Positions 9,558 to 17,532 of a DNA stretch of 64,000 nt are shown in pieces; the first letter of the stretch is position 1; the number at the start of each line of letters is the position of its first letter. The stretch is from contig NZ_AVGG01000001.1 of NCBI RefSeq assembly GCF_000498535.1, forward strand, positions 372,001-436,000, read 5' to 3'. The translations under genes were made by a program, and so were the position numbers. The DNA is from Flavobacterium limnosediminis JC2902. Lineage in GTDB: Bacteria > Bacteroidota > Bacteroidia > Flavobacteriales > Flavobacteriaceae. Below the pieces are notes generated by a model. That model searched no databases. It was not told the DNA's origin and worked only from the letters and a program-made list of their open reading frames with translations.

Positions 9558-10183
9558 AACATAAACTAGATCTTTCAAACTGGAACCGTAAAACCCACTT
9601 TGAATTTTTCAGTAAATTCGACGAGCCCTTTTTTGGTATTACCGTAAACATCGATTGTACCAAAGCCTACGAAAGGGCAAAACAAAACAAAATATCATTT
9701 TTCATTTATTACCTTCATAAAACATTGCTGGCCATAAATGCAATTGAAAACTTCCGTTACCGCATTGTCGATAACGAAGTGATCGTTTTCGACACCATCA
9801 ATGCTTCCACGACCATATTGCGCGACGATACTACGTTTGGGTTTTCCCTGATAGACCATTTTGAGGATTTGCACCTTTTCAACGAAAAAGCACTACTTGA
9901 AATAGAAAGAGTACGCAATACTGACGGACTATTAACACGCGATTTCAGCGGTCAATACAATCTGATCCATTTCTCATCACTGCCATGGGTGAATTTCACC
10001 TCCATTTCCCATTCGAGAAATTTTTCATATCCCGACAGTTGTCCGAAGATCTCTTTCGGGAAAATGACCGAGGAAAACGGTAAAAAAACCATGCCAGTGT
10101 CGGTACACGTACATCACGCCTTAATGGATGGCTATCATGTAGGCCTTTTTGTGGAAGAACTGCAAAAACAAATGAATTCCTAA
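9554..10183 (+). CDS. chloramphenicol-acetyltransferase-fold acyltransferase
   Basis: A 209-residue protein of the CatA-like family. The catalytic motif HHxxxDG is present as HHALMDGYHV near the C-terminus (about residues 187-196), with the second His as general base. The N-terminal WNRKTHFEFFSKFDEPFFGI and the middle NFRYRI and FSSLPWVNFTS are typical of the fold. It probably transfers an acetyl group from acetyl-CoA to a hydroxyl group, but chloramphenicol resistance cannot be assumed: many chromosomal Bacteroidota copies have unknown substrates. It overlaps the HAD gene by four bases and abuts the deacetylase-like gene with no gap. Confidence 0.85.
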   Translation: MKHKLDLSNWNRKTHFEFFSKFDEPFFGITVNIDCTKAYERAKQNKISFFIYYLHKTLLAINAIENFRYRIVDNEVIVFDTINASTTILRDDTTFGFSLIDHFEDLHLFNEKALLEIERVRNTDGLLTRDFSGQYNLIHFSSLPWVNFTSISHSRNFSYPDSCPKISFGKMTEENGKKTMPVSVHVHHALMDGYHVGLFVEELQKQMNS

Positions 10184-11086
10184 ATGTTTCCAATTGCCTT
10201 TCATCCGATTTACAAGCACCCGCTACCGGAAGGGCATCGCTTTCCTATGATTAAGTATGAGTTGTTACCACAACAACTTTTACATGAAGGAACGGTTACA
10301 CCCACTGCCTTTTTCGAACCCGGTTTACCCGACATGCAACACATACTTGCAGTTCATGAACGCAACTATGTCGACAATCTGATCAACCTGACATTAGACC
10401 CGCGTGCTGTTCGGAAAATCGGATTTCCTTTGTCTTCCGAATTGGTTGAAAGGGAACTGCGATTGGCACAGGGAACCATACTCGGTGCCGAAAAAGCATT
10501 ACAAACCGGTATTGGCTTCAACATCGCCGGAGGAACACATCATGCCTATTCCAACCGAGGCGAAGCGTTTTGCTTACTGAATGATCAAGCCATTGGCGCG
10601 CAGTATTTACTCGATCAAAAACTGGCCAAAAAAATTTTAATTGTCGATTTGGATGTGCATCAGGGCAATGGAACCGCAGAGATTTTTCAGAACAACGATA
10701 AAGTATTTACTTTTTCGATGCACGGAAAATCCAATTACCCCTTTAAGAAAGAAACCTCCGACTTAGACATTGCGCTACATGACCATACCGAGGACGCAAA
10801 ATATCTGGAAGTGCTGCAAAACACCTTACCCTACCTTATCGAGACCCAAAAACCGGATTTCATTTTCTATCTGAGCGGCGTGGATATTTTAGCCTCCGAC
10901 AAATTGGGAAAACTGGGCTGTACCCTGGATGGCTGTAAAAAAAGGGATGAAATGGTGTTCTCCCTTTGCCGGAAATACGAAATATCGGTACAGGTGAGCA
11001 TGGGTGGCGGTTATTCACCGAACATCAAAACCATTATCGAGGCACATGCCAATACCTATAGAGTAGCTACAGCTATTTACTCTTAA
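10184..11086 (+). CDS. histone deacetylase family / acetoin-utilisation-like deacetylase
   Basis: A 300-residue zinc-dependent deacetylase of the arginase/HDAC fold. The paired catalytic His residues are in GGTHHAYSN (about 118-119). Zinc ligands are the Asp and His of DLDVHQGNG (about 156-162) and the Asp of SGVDILASD (near 238). All key residues are present, so it should be active on an N-acetylated substrate such as acetyl-lysine or an acetylpolyamine. It starts immediately after the CAT-fold gene stop, so the HAD, acyltransferase and deacetylase genes form one operon. A hairpin at 11088-11121 closes it. Confidence 0.92.
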   Translation: MFPIAFHPIYKHPLPEGHRFPMIKYELLPQQLLHEGTVTPTAFFEPGLPDMQHILAVHERNYVDNLINLTLDPRAVRKIGFPLSSELVERELRLAQGTILGAEKALQTGIGFNIAGGTHHAYSNRGEAFCLLNDQAIGAQYLLDQKLAKKILIVDLDVHQGNGTAEIFQNNDKVFTFSMHGKSNYPFKKETSDLDIALHDHTEDAKYLEVLQNTLPYLIETQKPDFIFYLSGVDILASDKLGKLGCTLDGCKKRDEMVFSLCRKYEISVQVSMGGGYSPNIKTIIEAHANTYRVATAIYS

Positions 11087-11087
11087 A

Positions 11088-11121
11088 AAACAAACCATCA
11101 ACATTGGCTGATGGTCTGTTT
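11088..11121. terminator. bidirectional terminator between convergent genes
   Basis: ACCATCA / TGATGGT stem extended by AAACA / TGTTT after one mismatch, with A- and T-rich flanks on both sides. It sits between the HDAC-like gene (plus) and the HRDC gene (minus). Confidence 0.7.
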
Positions 11122-11125
11122 CAAC

Positions 11126-11563
11126 TTAAAGGGCATTCAGAACTTCGATAATCTCATCCCCAAATTTTTCAATTTTCTTGGCTCCGAAACCTTTTATACT
11201 CCCCAATGCCTCCTTATTTTTAGGATGATGGAAAGCAATACTTATCAACTCCGAATTATGGCATACCATAAATTTCGGAATGTTTAACGTTTCCGCCTTA
11301 TCCGTTCGCCATTGTTTTAAGCATTCCAGCACATAAAGGCTTCCCGGAGTCAAGTCTGCTTCTTCAACCGTGATTGAATTTTCTTTGGCTTGCGGATTGC
11401 TTTCATAATGAAGTAAAACCGACCAGTGCGGCTCTTCTGTAGATTCCACAAAATGGGTGTCGGATTTGACAAACTTTATCTGTTGCAGAAAATCGTTCAG
11501 TGCCTGCTGATCTGCCGAAAAATGGGAAGAAGCGATTCGAATGGTAAACAACTGAACCTTCAT
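11126..11563 (-). CDS. HRDC domain protein
   Basis: A 145-residue protein whose second half (about 75-145) is an HRDC domain: LYVLECLKQWRTDKAETLNIPKF, then NKEALGSIKGFGAKKIEKFG. HRDC domains bind nucleic acids and usually sit at the C-terminus of RecQ helicases or RNase D; here the domain stands alone with a short beta-rich N-terminal part. It lies three bases downstream of an SSB-like gene on the same strand, so both probably act on single-stranded DNA. No catalytic domain is visible. Confidence 0.82.
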   Translation of the reverse strand: MKVQLFTIRIASSHFSADQQALNDFLQQIKFVKSDTHFVESTEEPHWSVLLHYESNPQAKENSITVEEADLTPGSLYVLECLKQWRTDKAETLNIPKFMVCHNSELISIAFHHPKNKEALGSIKGFGAKKIEKFGDEIIEVLNAL

Positions 11564-11566
11564 GGA

Positions 11567-11893
11567 TTATTTATTTCCCAAAAGCAATACCTCAGTCGCT
11601 ACTATCTCAGTAATGTATTTTTTGTTCCCTTCCTTATCATCGTAGCTTCTGTGGGTCAGTTTTCCTTCGATGCCGATTTCCTTTCCTTTAACAACAAACT
11701 TCTCAATAATCTCGGCGGTTTTCCCCCAGGCGGTTACACGGTGCCATTCGGTTTGTTCCACTTTGTCTCCTTTGTCGTTGTAGTAGAAATCGTTGGTTGC
11801 AATGGTAAAGTTCGCTAGTTTTCGGTCTCCGTTAATGGTTTTCACTTCCGGTTCCTGACCTACGTTTCCGATTAATTGCACTCTGTTTTTCAT
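11567..11893 (-). CDS. ssb: short single-stranded DNA-binding protein
   Basis: A 108-residue SSB with the complete OB fold: MKNRVQLIGNVGQEPEVK, NFTIATNDFYYN, WHRVTAWGK, and KEIGIEGKLTHRSY. It binds ssDNA. It ends directly after the last OB strand (VATEVLLLGNK) and lacks both the flexible Gly/Pro-rich tail and the acidic C-terminal tip (DDDIPF-like) that recruits partners in housekeeping SSBs. It may therefore be a second, specialised SSB, with a full-length copy expected elsewhere in the genome. It pairs with the HRDC gene. Confidence 0.92.
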   Translation of the reverse strand: MKNRVQLIGNVGQEPEVKTINGDRKLANFTIATNDFYYNDKGDKVEQTEWHRVTAWGKTAEIIEKFVVKGKEIGIEGKLTHRSYDDKEGNKKYITEIVATEVLLLGNK

Positions 11894-12056
11894 GGCGTGT
11901 AAAATTTAAATGTTAGTGTTAAAATGATTTTGTTCGTGCCGATGGTTATTTGATTTCGACAGGGCAAAGATGTGAAAGTACCAAGATTTTATTCGGTTGT
12001 CAATCGTTTACTTTCGTTTGTAAGTGTTTGTTGTCGTTTGTTTTCAGGAATTTTCT

Positions 12057-12064
12057 TATATTTG
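12057..12064 (+). promoter_or_regulatory. -7 element upstream of yfiT-like gene
   Basis: TATATTTG fits TAnnTTTG, 56 bases before the ATG at 12121. TTG at 12031-12033 is a possible -33 element. The same gap carries several TCGTTT-type words (12005-12040) that may serve ssb on the other strand. Confidence 0.45.
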
Positions 12065-12120
12065 GTTAACCTTCTCTTAAAAAAGGCAACCATAAATTAT
12101 TAATCAAAATCATAAACGCC

Positions 12121-12675
12121 ATGAACAACAACACCGACATCGAAAAACTCAAATTTCCGATAGGCCGTTTTACATGCCCTGAGGAAATAACCCCGGAACA
12201 TCTGAAAATCTGGAAAATAACGATTAGGGAATTTCCACAGGAATTGAAAAAAACAGTCGAAAACCTTTCTATTACGGAACTGAATTGGAAATACCGCCCG
12301 GATGGCTGGTGCATCAAACAGGTGGTGCATCATTTGGCCGACAGTCACATGAACGCCCTCATCCGTGTAAAACTCGCCCTTACCGAAGACGCACCGGTGA
12401 TCCGCCCGTATGAAGAAGCGCTATGGGCCGAACTGAAGGATAGTCTGCGGGACGATATTCAGCCTTCACTGAAAATTATTGAAGGCGTACACGAACGTTG
12501 GTCGCAGTTGCTGGATAATTTTTCCGAACACGATTGGAACCGCATGTACTATCATCCGCAGCACCAACGCCTGGCTTCTGTCAAAGAAGCATTGGGCATT
12601 TACGATTGGCATTCCAAACATCATTTGGCGCACATCAATCAGGCTTTTTCTTACAAAGGTGAATTCAATTTTTAA
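12121..12675 (+). CDS. YfiT/DinB-fold bacillithiol transferase-like protein
   Basis: A 184-residue four-helix protein of the DinB/YfiT superfamily. Metal-binding His residues are visible in QVVHHLADSH and in DWHSKHHLAHI near the C-terminus. Bacillus YfiT/BstA proteins conjugate bacillithiol to electrophiles, and Bacteroidota copies are usually annotated as putative metal-dependent hydrolase or bacillithiol transferase. A bacilliredoxin at 32366 in the same window supports low-molecular-weight thiol use. It is the first gene of a plus-strand run with very short gaps. Confidence 0.85.
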   Translation: MNNNTDIEKLKFPIGRFTCPEEITPEHLKIWKITIREFPQELKKTVENLSITELNWKYRPDGWCIKQVVHHLADSHMNALIRVKLALTEDAPVIRPYEEALWAELKDSLRDDIQPSLKIIEGVHERWSQLLDNFSEHDWNRMYYHPQHQRLASVKEALGIYDWHSKHHLAHINQAFSYKGEFNF

Positions 12676-12678
12676 CGT

Positions 12679-13026
12679 ATGAAGTATTGTTTAGAATGCG
12701 GCGATTCCTTTTCTGGTCGGGAAGACAAGAAATTTTGCGGAGATGGGTGTAGAAATTCTTACAATAATAAAATAAATAAGGATAATACGAATTTGATGCG
12801 TAACATTAATAACAAGTTACGAAAAAATTACCGAATTTTGTCAGAACTCAATCCCGAAGAAAAATCAAAAACCACGCGATCCAAATTGGTTGCGAAAAAT
12901 TTTGATTTCGATTTTTTCACGTCCGTTTACCAGACAAAAAGCGGAAACACTTATTATTTCCTGTACGACCAAGGTTATAGGGCGATTGAAAATGACGGGT
13001 TTATATTGGTGAAAAAAGACAATTAA
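12679..13026 (+). CDS. small zinc-ribbon protein, function unknown
   Basis: A 115-residue basic protein. The N-terminus carries a Cys4 zinc ribbon, YCLECGDSF followed by KKFCGDGCRNSYNN (CxxC...CxxxC), of the kind seen in small Bacteroidota proteins. A Lys/Asn-rich helix follows and then a compact beta-rich end (TYYFLYDQGYRAI). It starts three bases after the yfiT-like stop and is followed by a NUMOD4/HNH-like gene. The zinc ribbon and positive charge suggest nucleic-acid or protein binding; no more specific function can be given. Confidence 0.75.
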   Translation: MKYCLECGDSFSGREDKKFCGDGCRNSYNNKINKDNTNLMRNINNKLRKNYRILSELNPEEKSKTTRSKLVAKNFDFDFFTSVYQTKSGNTYYFLYDQGYRAIENDGFILVKKDN

Positions 13027-13040
13027 ACAAGTTTGTAATT

Positions 13041-13652
13041 ATGACACGATTTTACCGCGATGAAGTATTTAAAGAGATTCCGTTGGAGCACAAGCATGTG
13101 TTCAGGTATGCCCTTTCGAACTACGGACGTTTGATGAGTTTTACAGATGAAATGAAAAACGGCAAAGTCCTGAAAGGATCCTTAACCGATGGCTATCACA
13201 CCTTGCGCGTTACCCACAGAGATGAGAACAATAAAAAACATCAAAAAACAATATTGCTTTACAAATGGGTCGCCGAACTTTTCATCCCGAAAACTGCTGA
13301 TGACCAGCTGTATGTGATTCATATCGACCGTAAGAAGGACAACGACCATGTAAGCAACCTGAAGTGGGTAAACTACGAAGGAAAGATGGCGCATTACAAA
13401 AGCAGTCCGAAAGTTATAGCAGCCAAAAAGAAACTCCTTGAACACAATATCAAAGCCGATGGTCCGAAACTGACGGAAACCACGGTAATGCGGCTTAAAA
13501 AAATCCTGCTTGATCCCAACCGAAAAACCCGCATGAAAATCCTCGCTAAACAATTCGGCGTGAGCGAAATGCAGTTGTACCGCATCAAATCGGGTGAAAA
13601 CTGGGGACATGTCAAAGTTAAGGGGCACAAACCGAAAGATGAAACAAAATAA
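13041..13652 (+). CDS. NUMOD4/HNH-like protein with C-terminal HTH
   Basis: A 203-residue protein built like phage or homing HNH endonucleases. Residues 1-55 resemble NUMOD4 (IPLEHKHVFRYALSNYGRLMSF). Residues about 70-120 resemble the HNH core: LYKWVAELFIP, then VIHIDRKKDNDHVSNLKWVN. The C-terminal part (about 150-195) contains a helix-turn-helix (KILAKQFGVSEMQLYRIKSGENW). The first His of the usual HRLVA segment is Tyr here and the final Asn/His position is not obvious, so nuclease activity is doubtful and a DNA-binding role is possible. No intron or intein is seen nearby. It overlaps the next gene by 14 bases. Confidence 0.7.
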   Translation: MTRFYRDEVFKEIPLEHKHVFRYALSNYGRLMSFTDEMKNGKVLKGSLTDGYHTLRVTHRDENNKKHQKTILLYKWVAELFIPKTADDQLYVIHIDRKKDNDHVSNLKWVNYEGKMAHYKSSPKVIAAKKKLLEHNIKADGPKLTETTVMRLKKILLDPNRKTRMKILAKQFGVSEMQLYRIKSGENWGHVKVKGHKPKDETK

Positions 13653-14460
13653 ACCACAGATAGCAGTATTGGGCTGCGGATGGTTAGGTTTTCCTTTAGC
13701 CAAAAAATTAGTCATGGAAGGGTTTCCCGTAAAAGGATCGACCACTTCCGAAGCAAAAATGACGCTGTTGAAAGAAAACGGCATCCATCCGTCTCAGGTG
13801 GTCTTAACCGAAGAAGCCGTTCTGGGAGGCGTTACCGATTTTCTGAAAGATGTTGAAATCCTGATTATCGACATCCCGCCCGGTCTGCGAAACGTTACTT
13901 CTACGACAAAATCATTTGTTTCCAAAATTGAAAAACTACTGCCATATATTGAACAATCATCGGTAGAAAAACTGCTTTTCGTGAGTTCTACCTCCGTTTA
14001 TTCCGATGCTAATATAACCGTAACCGAAGAAGCTCTTCCGGATCCCGATACCGAAAGCGGAAGGCAATTGATTGAAGTTGAAAAATTGCTGCTGAACAAT
14101 CCGAATTTCAAAACGACCGTTATCCGTTTTGGCGGACTCATCGGTGCCGACCGCCATCCTATAAAAATGCTGGCCGGAAGGGAAAACCTGGAAAATCCGG
14201 ACGCGGTTATCAATCTGATCCATCAGGAAGACTGCATCGGCATCATTCTGAGAATCATCGAAAAAGAAGCATGGAACGAAACCTTTAACGCGGTGACTCC
14301 TTACCATCCGACACGAAAGGAGTATTATGTCAAAAAAGCTGCGGAAATGAATTTGGCAATTCCTAAATTTGCATCGGATAAACCCTCTATCGGAAAACGC
14401 ATCTCAAGTGCAAAAATCGAACAGGTTTTAGCCTATACATTCAGAAAAAACAACCTTTAA
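13639..14460 (+). CDS. NAD(P)-dependent Rossmann-fold protein, YeeZ/SDR-like
   Basis: A 273-residue protein with an N-terminal dinucleotide-binding strand: IAVLGCGWLGFPLAKKL (GxGxxG at about residues 10-15). The middle LLFVSSTSVYSD and the C-terminal sugar-epimerase-like part resemble extended SDR proteins of the YeeZ type. The reaction is unknown. ATG 13639 was chosen over an in-frame ATG at 13594 because translation then starts just before the conserved strand; it still overlaps the upstream gene by 14 bases. The EamA transporter gene starts two bases after the stop. Confidence 0.8.
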   Translation: MKQNKPQIAVLGCGWLGFPLAKKLVMEGFPVKGSTTSEAKMTLLKENGIHPSQVVLTEEAVLGGVTDFLKDVEILIIDIPPGLRNVTSTTKSFVSKIEKLLPYIEQSSVEKLLFVSSTSVYSDANITVTEEALPDPDTESGRQLIEVEKLLLNNPNFKTTVIRFGGLIGADRHPIKMLAGRENLENPDAVINLIHQEDCIGIILRIIEKEAWNETFNAVTPYHPTRKEYYVKKAAEMNLAIPKFASDKPSIGKRISSAKIEQVLAYTFRKNNL

Positions 14461-14461
14461 C

Positions 14462-15385
14462 GTGCCCAAAATTTCAAAGCTACACCTATCGGCCAAAAAT
14501 AGATTACAATCGATCGGGTTGCCGATGCTGGCGTTGATATGGGTCAGCTTTTTTTGGGGAACCACCTGGCTGGCGTCTAAAGAAGGAGTCAGACACATGC
14601 CTGCGTTGCAGCTAGCGGCCATCCGACAGTTTTTGGGTGCGGCAATTTACATCGCGTTTTTCCTGTTTAAAAAAACACCCTGGCCGAAAGGCAAACAATG
14701 GAATACGATTGTGATCCTGAGTATTCTTAACTTCGTTTTAAGCAACGGACTGAGTACCTGGGGCGTGAAATACATTTCCAGCGGTCTGGGTGCTATCATC
14801 GGCACCATTTTTCCGTTATGGATTGTTGTAATAAGCTGGTTTAAAGGCGAGAAGCCTTCCAAATGGGCGGTGGTTGGCTTGTTGGTTTCCTTCTGTGGAG
14901 TCTGTTTGATTTTTTATGATTATTTAGCCGATTTTCTTAAACCCGATTTCCGTTTCGGTATTCTGCTTTCGGTAATTGCTACCTTTACCTGGGCCTTCGG
15001 AAGCGTGCATACCAAGAAAAAAGCCGCCAGCTTTAATCCGTATTTCAGTCTGGGACTCCAAATGCTGATTTCAAGTGTTTTATTGTTTGCCTATACCGGA
15101 GCGACCGGAACCGCTATCAATATCACACAGATTCCAGCCGAATCCTGGTGGTCGATTGCCTATCTTGTGATTTTTGGTTCCGTATTTACCTTTATCGCCT
15201 TCATTTATGCGCTGCAGCATCTTCCCTCGGAAATCAGCAGTATTTATGCGTATATCAACCCCATAGTGGCACTTGTGTTGGGGGCGTTTATTTTTGACGA
15301 ACCGTTAACAATAATGATTATGATTGGTGGAAGCGTGACGATTTTTGGATTGTATCTGGTAAACCGATCGATACGGAAAGGATAA
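14462..15385 (+). CDS. EamA (DMT) family transporter
   Basis: A 307-residue inner-membrane protein with ten hydrophobic segments in two EamA repeats. Typical signatures are LIWVSFFWGTTWLASKEGV in the first helix and YINPIVALVLGAFIFDEPLT in the last pair. DMT carriers export metabolites such as amino acids; the substrate is not predictable. The start is GTG at 14462; an ATG at 14525 directly before the first helix is an alternative that would shorten the protein by 21 residues. It closes the operon that begins with the yfiT-like gene. Confidence 0.88.
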   Translation: MPKISKLHLSAKNRLQSIGLPMLALIWVSFFWGTTWLASKEGVRHMPALQLAAIRQFLGAAIYIAFFLFKKTPWPKGKQWNTIVILSILNFVLSNGLSTWGVKYISSGLGAIIGTIFPLWIVVISWFKGEKPSKWAVVGLLVSFCGVCLIFYDYLADFLKPDFRFGILLSVIATFTWAFGSVHTKKKAASFNPYFSLGLQMLISSVLLFAYTGATGTAINITQIPAESWWSIAYLVIFGSVFTFIAFIYALQHLPSEISSIYAYINPIVALVLGAFIFDEPLTIMIMIGGSVTIFGLYLVNRSIRKG

Positions 15386-15528
15386 CGTGGTAAATTCAAG
15401 ATAAATTCCGAATTACATCTGCAAAAAGGATAATTAACGAGTATTTTTAGATATCGCCGATGTTTTAGCATCTGCGGTAATGCATTCCGTAAATTTAGGC
15501 CGAAAACAACACTAAACCTTCTGTGATT

Positions 15529-17472
15529 ATGAAAAAAACAAGAATCAGTTTGCTCGCATTGCTCTTCGTACTTTGTGTTCAGGCGCAGGAAAAAAAGAAT
15601 TTGATTTTACCCAATGAAAATTTAATAACCGAAAACATTGCTGATATCCCAAAAGAGTTGGCAACTCAGGTAAAAAAATATTCTGAAGCCAGAGGTGCCT
15701 CACTGGTAAAAATCCATCCCATCAAAAATGAGATCATTATTACAACCCGCTTCGGATCAACTGCTCAGTTGCATAAAGTGAGTCAGCCCATGGGAGCAAG
15801 GAAGCAGATCACTTTTTTCGATGAACCCGTTGGTAATGCCAGTTACGAACCGACCAAAGGAGACTACCTGATTTATTCCAAGGACATAGGCGGAAATGAA
15901 TTCGGACAGCTTTACAAATTGGATCTGAAAACCTTAAAATCCACGTTGCTTACCGATGGCGGCCGTTCCCAAAATGGCAACATAACCTGGAAAAAAGACG
16001 GTTCCGGGTTTTATTTTTCGTCCACAAAAAGAAACGGTGGCGACAGGGACATTTACTATATGAATCCCAACGATCCGAAATCAGCCAAATTGGTCCTGGA
16101 AGTAAAAGGGGGCGGTTGGGGTATTCACGATATTTCTACAGACGGTAAAAAATTGTTAATTGGCGAACAGGTTTCCGCAAACGAATCGCATATCTGGATG
16201 TTAGATACCGAAACCGGAAAACCGACCGAAGTCACCAACAGAGCCGACAAAAGCATCGTGCAAACCGGTGCCAATTTCTCTGACAAGGCTGATGAAATCT
16301 GGTATATTACGGATAAAGACAATGAATTTCAGCGCTTGGCAACATTGAATTTGAATACCAAAAAAACAGCCTATCATACGACTTCGATTCCCTGGAATGT
16401 GGAAAGTTATTCCCTGTCGGAAGATAAAAAACAGATGGCTTTTACCACCAACGAAGGAGGCGTAACCAAATTATATTTAATGAATCCGGCCACAAAAACC
16501 TATAAGGAAGTAAAAAATATTCCGGTAGGATTAATTGGCGGAAAGGCCTACTCCAAAGACGGACAAAATTTCTTCTTCACACAATCAACCGCCGAGTCCT
16601 CATCGGATGTATACAAAATCGCCCTAAAAACCAATAAAATAGAGCGTTGGACGGAAAGTGAACTGGGCGAAATGCAGAAGGAAGACATGTCGTCGCCCAA
16701 ATTGATCGAATGGAAAAGTTTCGATAATTTGAAAATTTCGGGTTTTTACTATCCCGTTTCATCAAAATTTACCGGAAAAAGACCTGTTTTAATCAACATC
16801 CACGGAGGCCCTGAAGCACAATCCAAGGCTTCCTTTTTAGGTTCGAATAACTATTACACCAATGAAATGGGGGTTGCCGTAATTTCACCCAATGTTCGCG
16901 GATCTTCCGGTTTTGGAAAAACGTTTATCGCAGCGGACAATTGGTATTTAAGAGAGAATTCGGTTAAGGACATCGGTGCACTTTTGGACTGGATTGCGCA
17001 GCAACCGGAACTCGACAAAGACCGTATCATGATCATGGGCGGCAGTTACGGCGGCTACATGACCTTGGCAACCGCTTTCCATTATGCGGATAAAATCCGT
17101 TGCTCCGTAGATGTCGTAGGGATTTCCAATTTCAATACGTTCTTAAAAAACACCGAAGAATACCGACGTGATTTGCGCAGGGTGGAATACGGTGATGAAA
17201 GAGACGAAAAAATGTATGCGTTTCTGGATAAAATTTCACCGTTGAATAATACCGATAAAATCAAAAAACCGATGTTTATCATTCAGGGAACAAATGATCC
17301 GCGCGTACCGGTTACCGAAGCAACACAAATGCGAGACAAACTGAAAAAACAGGGAAATACGGTTTGGTATCTGGAAGCGAAAGACGAAGGACACGGTTTT
17401 AGGAAAAAAGCAAACGTCGATTATGAGCGTTTGGCCGTGATACGCTTTATGGAAGAATACTTGCTGAAGTAA
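15529..17472 (+). CDS. S9 family peptidase (prolyl oligopeptidase / DPP-like)
   Basis: A 647-residue exported serine peptidase. A signal peptide ends at VQAQ. Residues about 30-390 form a beta-propeller of WD40/PD40-like blades. The C-terminal alpha/beta-hydrolase carries GGSYGGYM (Ser about 505), Asp in QGTNDPRVP (about 589) and His in DEGHGF (about 622), the complete catalytic triad. It should cleave peptides in the periplasm, probably after proline or as an acylaminoacyl peptidase. ATG 15529 is preferred over the GTG six bases upstream. A shared terminator separates it from the M13 peptidase. Confidence 0.93.
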   Translation: MKKTRISLLALLFVLCVQAQEKKNLILPNENLITENIADIPKELATQVKKYSEARGASLVKIHPIKNEIIITTRFGSTAQLHKVSQPMGARKQITFFDEPVGNASYEPTKGDYLIYSKDIGGNEFGQLYKLDLKTLKSTLLTDGGRSQNGNITWKKDGSGFYFSSTKRNGGDRDIYYMNPNDPKSAKLVLEVKGGGWGIHDISTDGKKLLIGEQVSANESHIWMLDTETGKPTEVTNRADKSIVQTGANFSDKADEIWYITDKDNEFQRLATLNLNTKKTAYHTTSIPWNVESYSLSEDKKQMAFTTNEGGVTKLYLMNPATKTYKEVKNIPVGLIGGKAYSKDGQNFFFTQSTAESSSDVYKIALKTNKIERWTESELGEMQKEDMSSPKLIEWKSFDNLKISGFYYPVSSKFTGKRPVLINIHGGPEAQSKASFLGSNNYYTNEMGVAVISPNVRGSSGFGKTFIAADNWYLRENSVKDIGALLDWIAQQPELDKDRIMIMGGSYGGYMTLATAFHYADKIRCSVDVVGISNFNTFLKNTEEYRRDLRRVEYGDERDEKMYAFLDKISPLNNTDKIKKPMFIIQGTNDPRVPVTEATQMRDKLKKQGNTVWYLEAKDEGHGFRKKANVDYERLAVIRFMEEYLLK

Positions 17473-17480
17473 TTCCAATA

Positions 17481-17514
17481 AAAAATCCCAAGTTTTTAAA
17501 GCTTGGGATTTTTT
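17481..17514. terminator. bidirectional terminator
   Basis: AAAAATCCCAAG / CTTGGGATTTTT perfect 12-bp stem with A-run and T-run flanks, between the convergent S9 and M13 peptidase genes. Confidence 0.9.
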
Positions 17515-17532
17515 ATATCTACTGCGAAAGGA

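Noticed and set aside
9554..10183. Chloramphenicol resistance
   Set aside because: Only the fold and HHxxxDG motif are shared; the tight operon with HAD and HDAC-like genes points to metabolism.
13041..13652. Homing endonuclease inside an intron or intein
   Set aside because: Neighbouring genes are intact and in a normal operon; no intron boundaries and no interrupted host gene.
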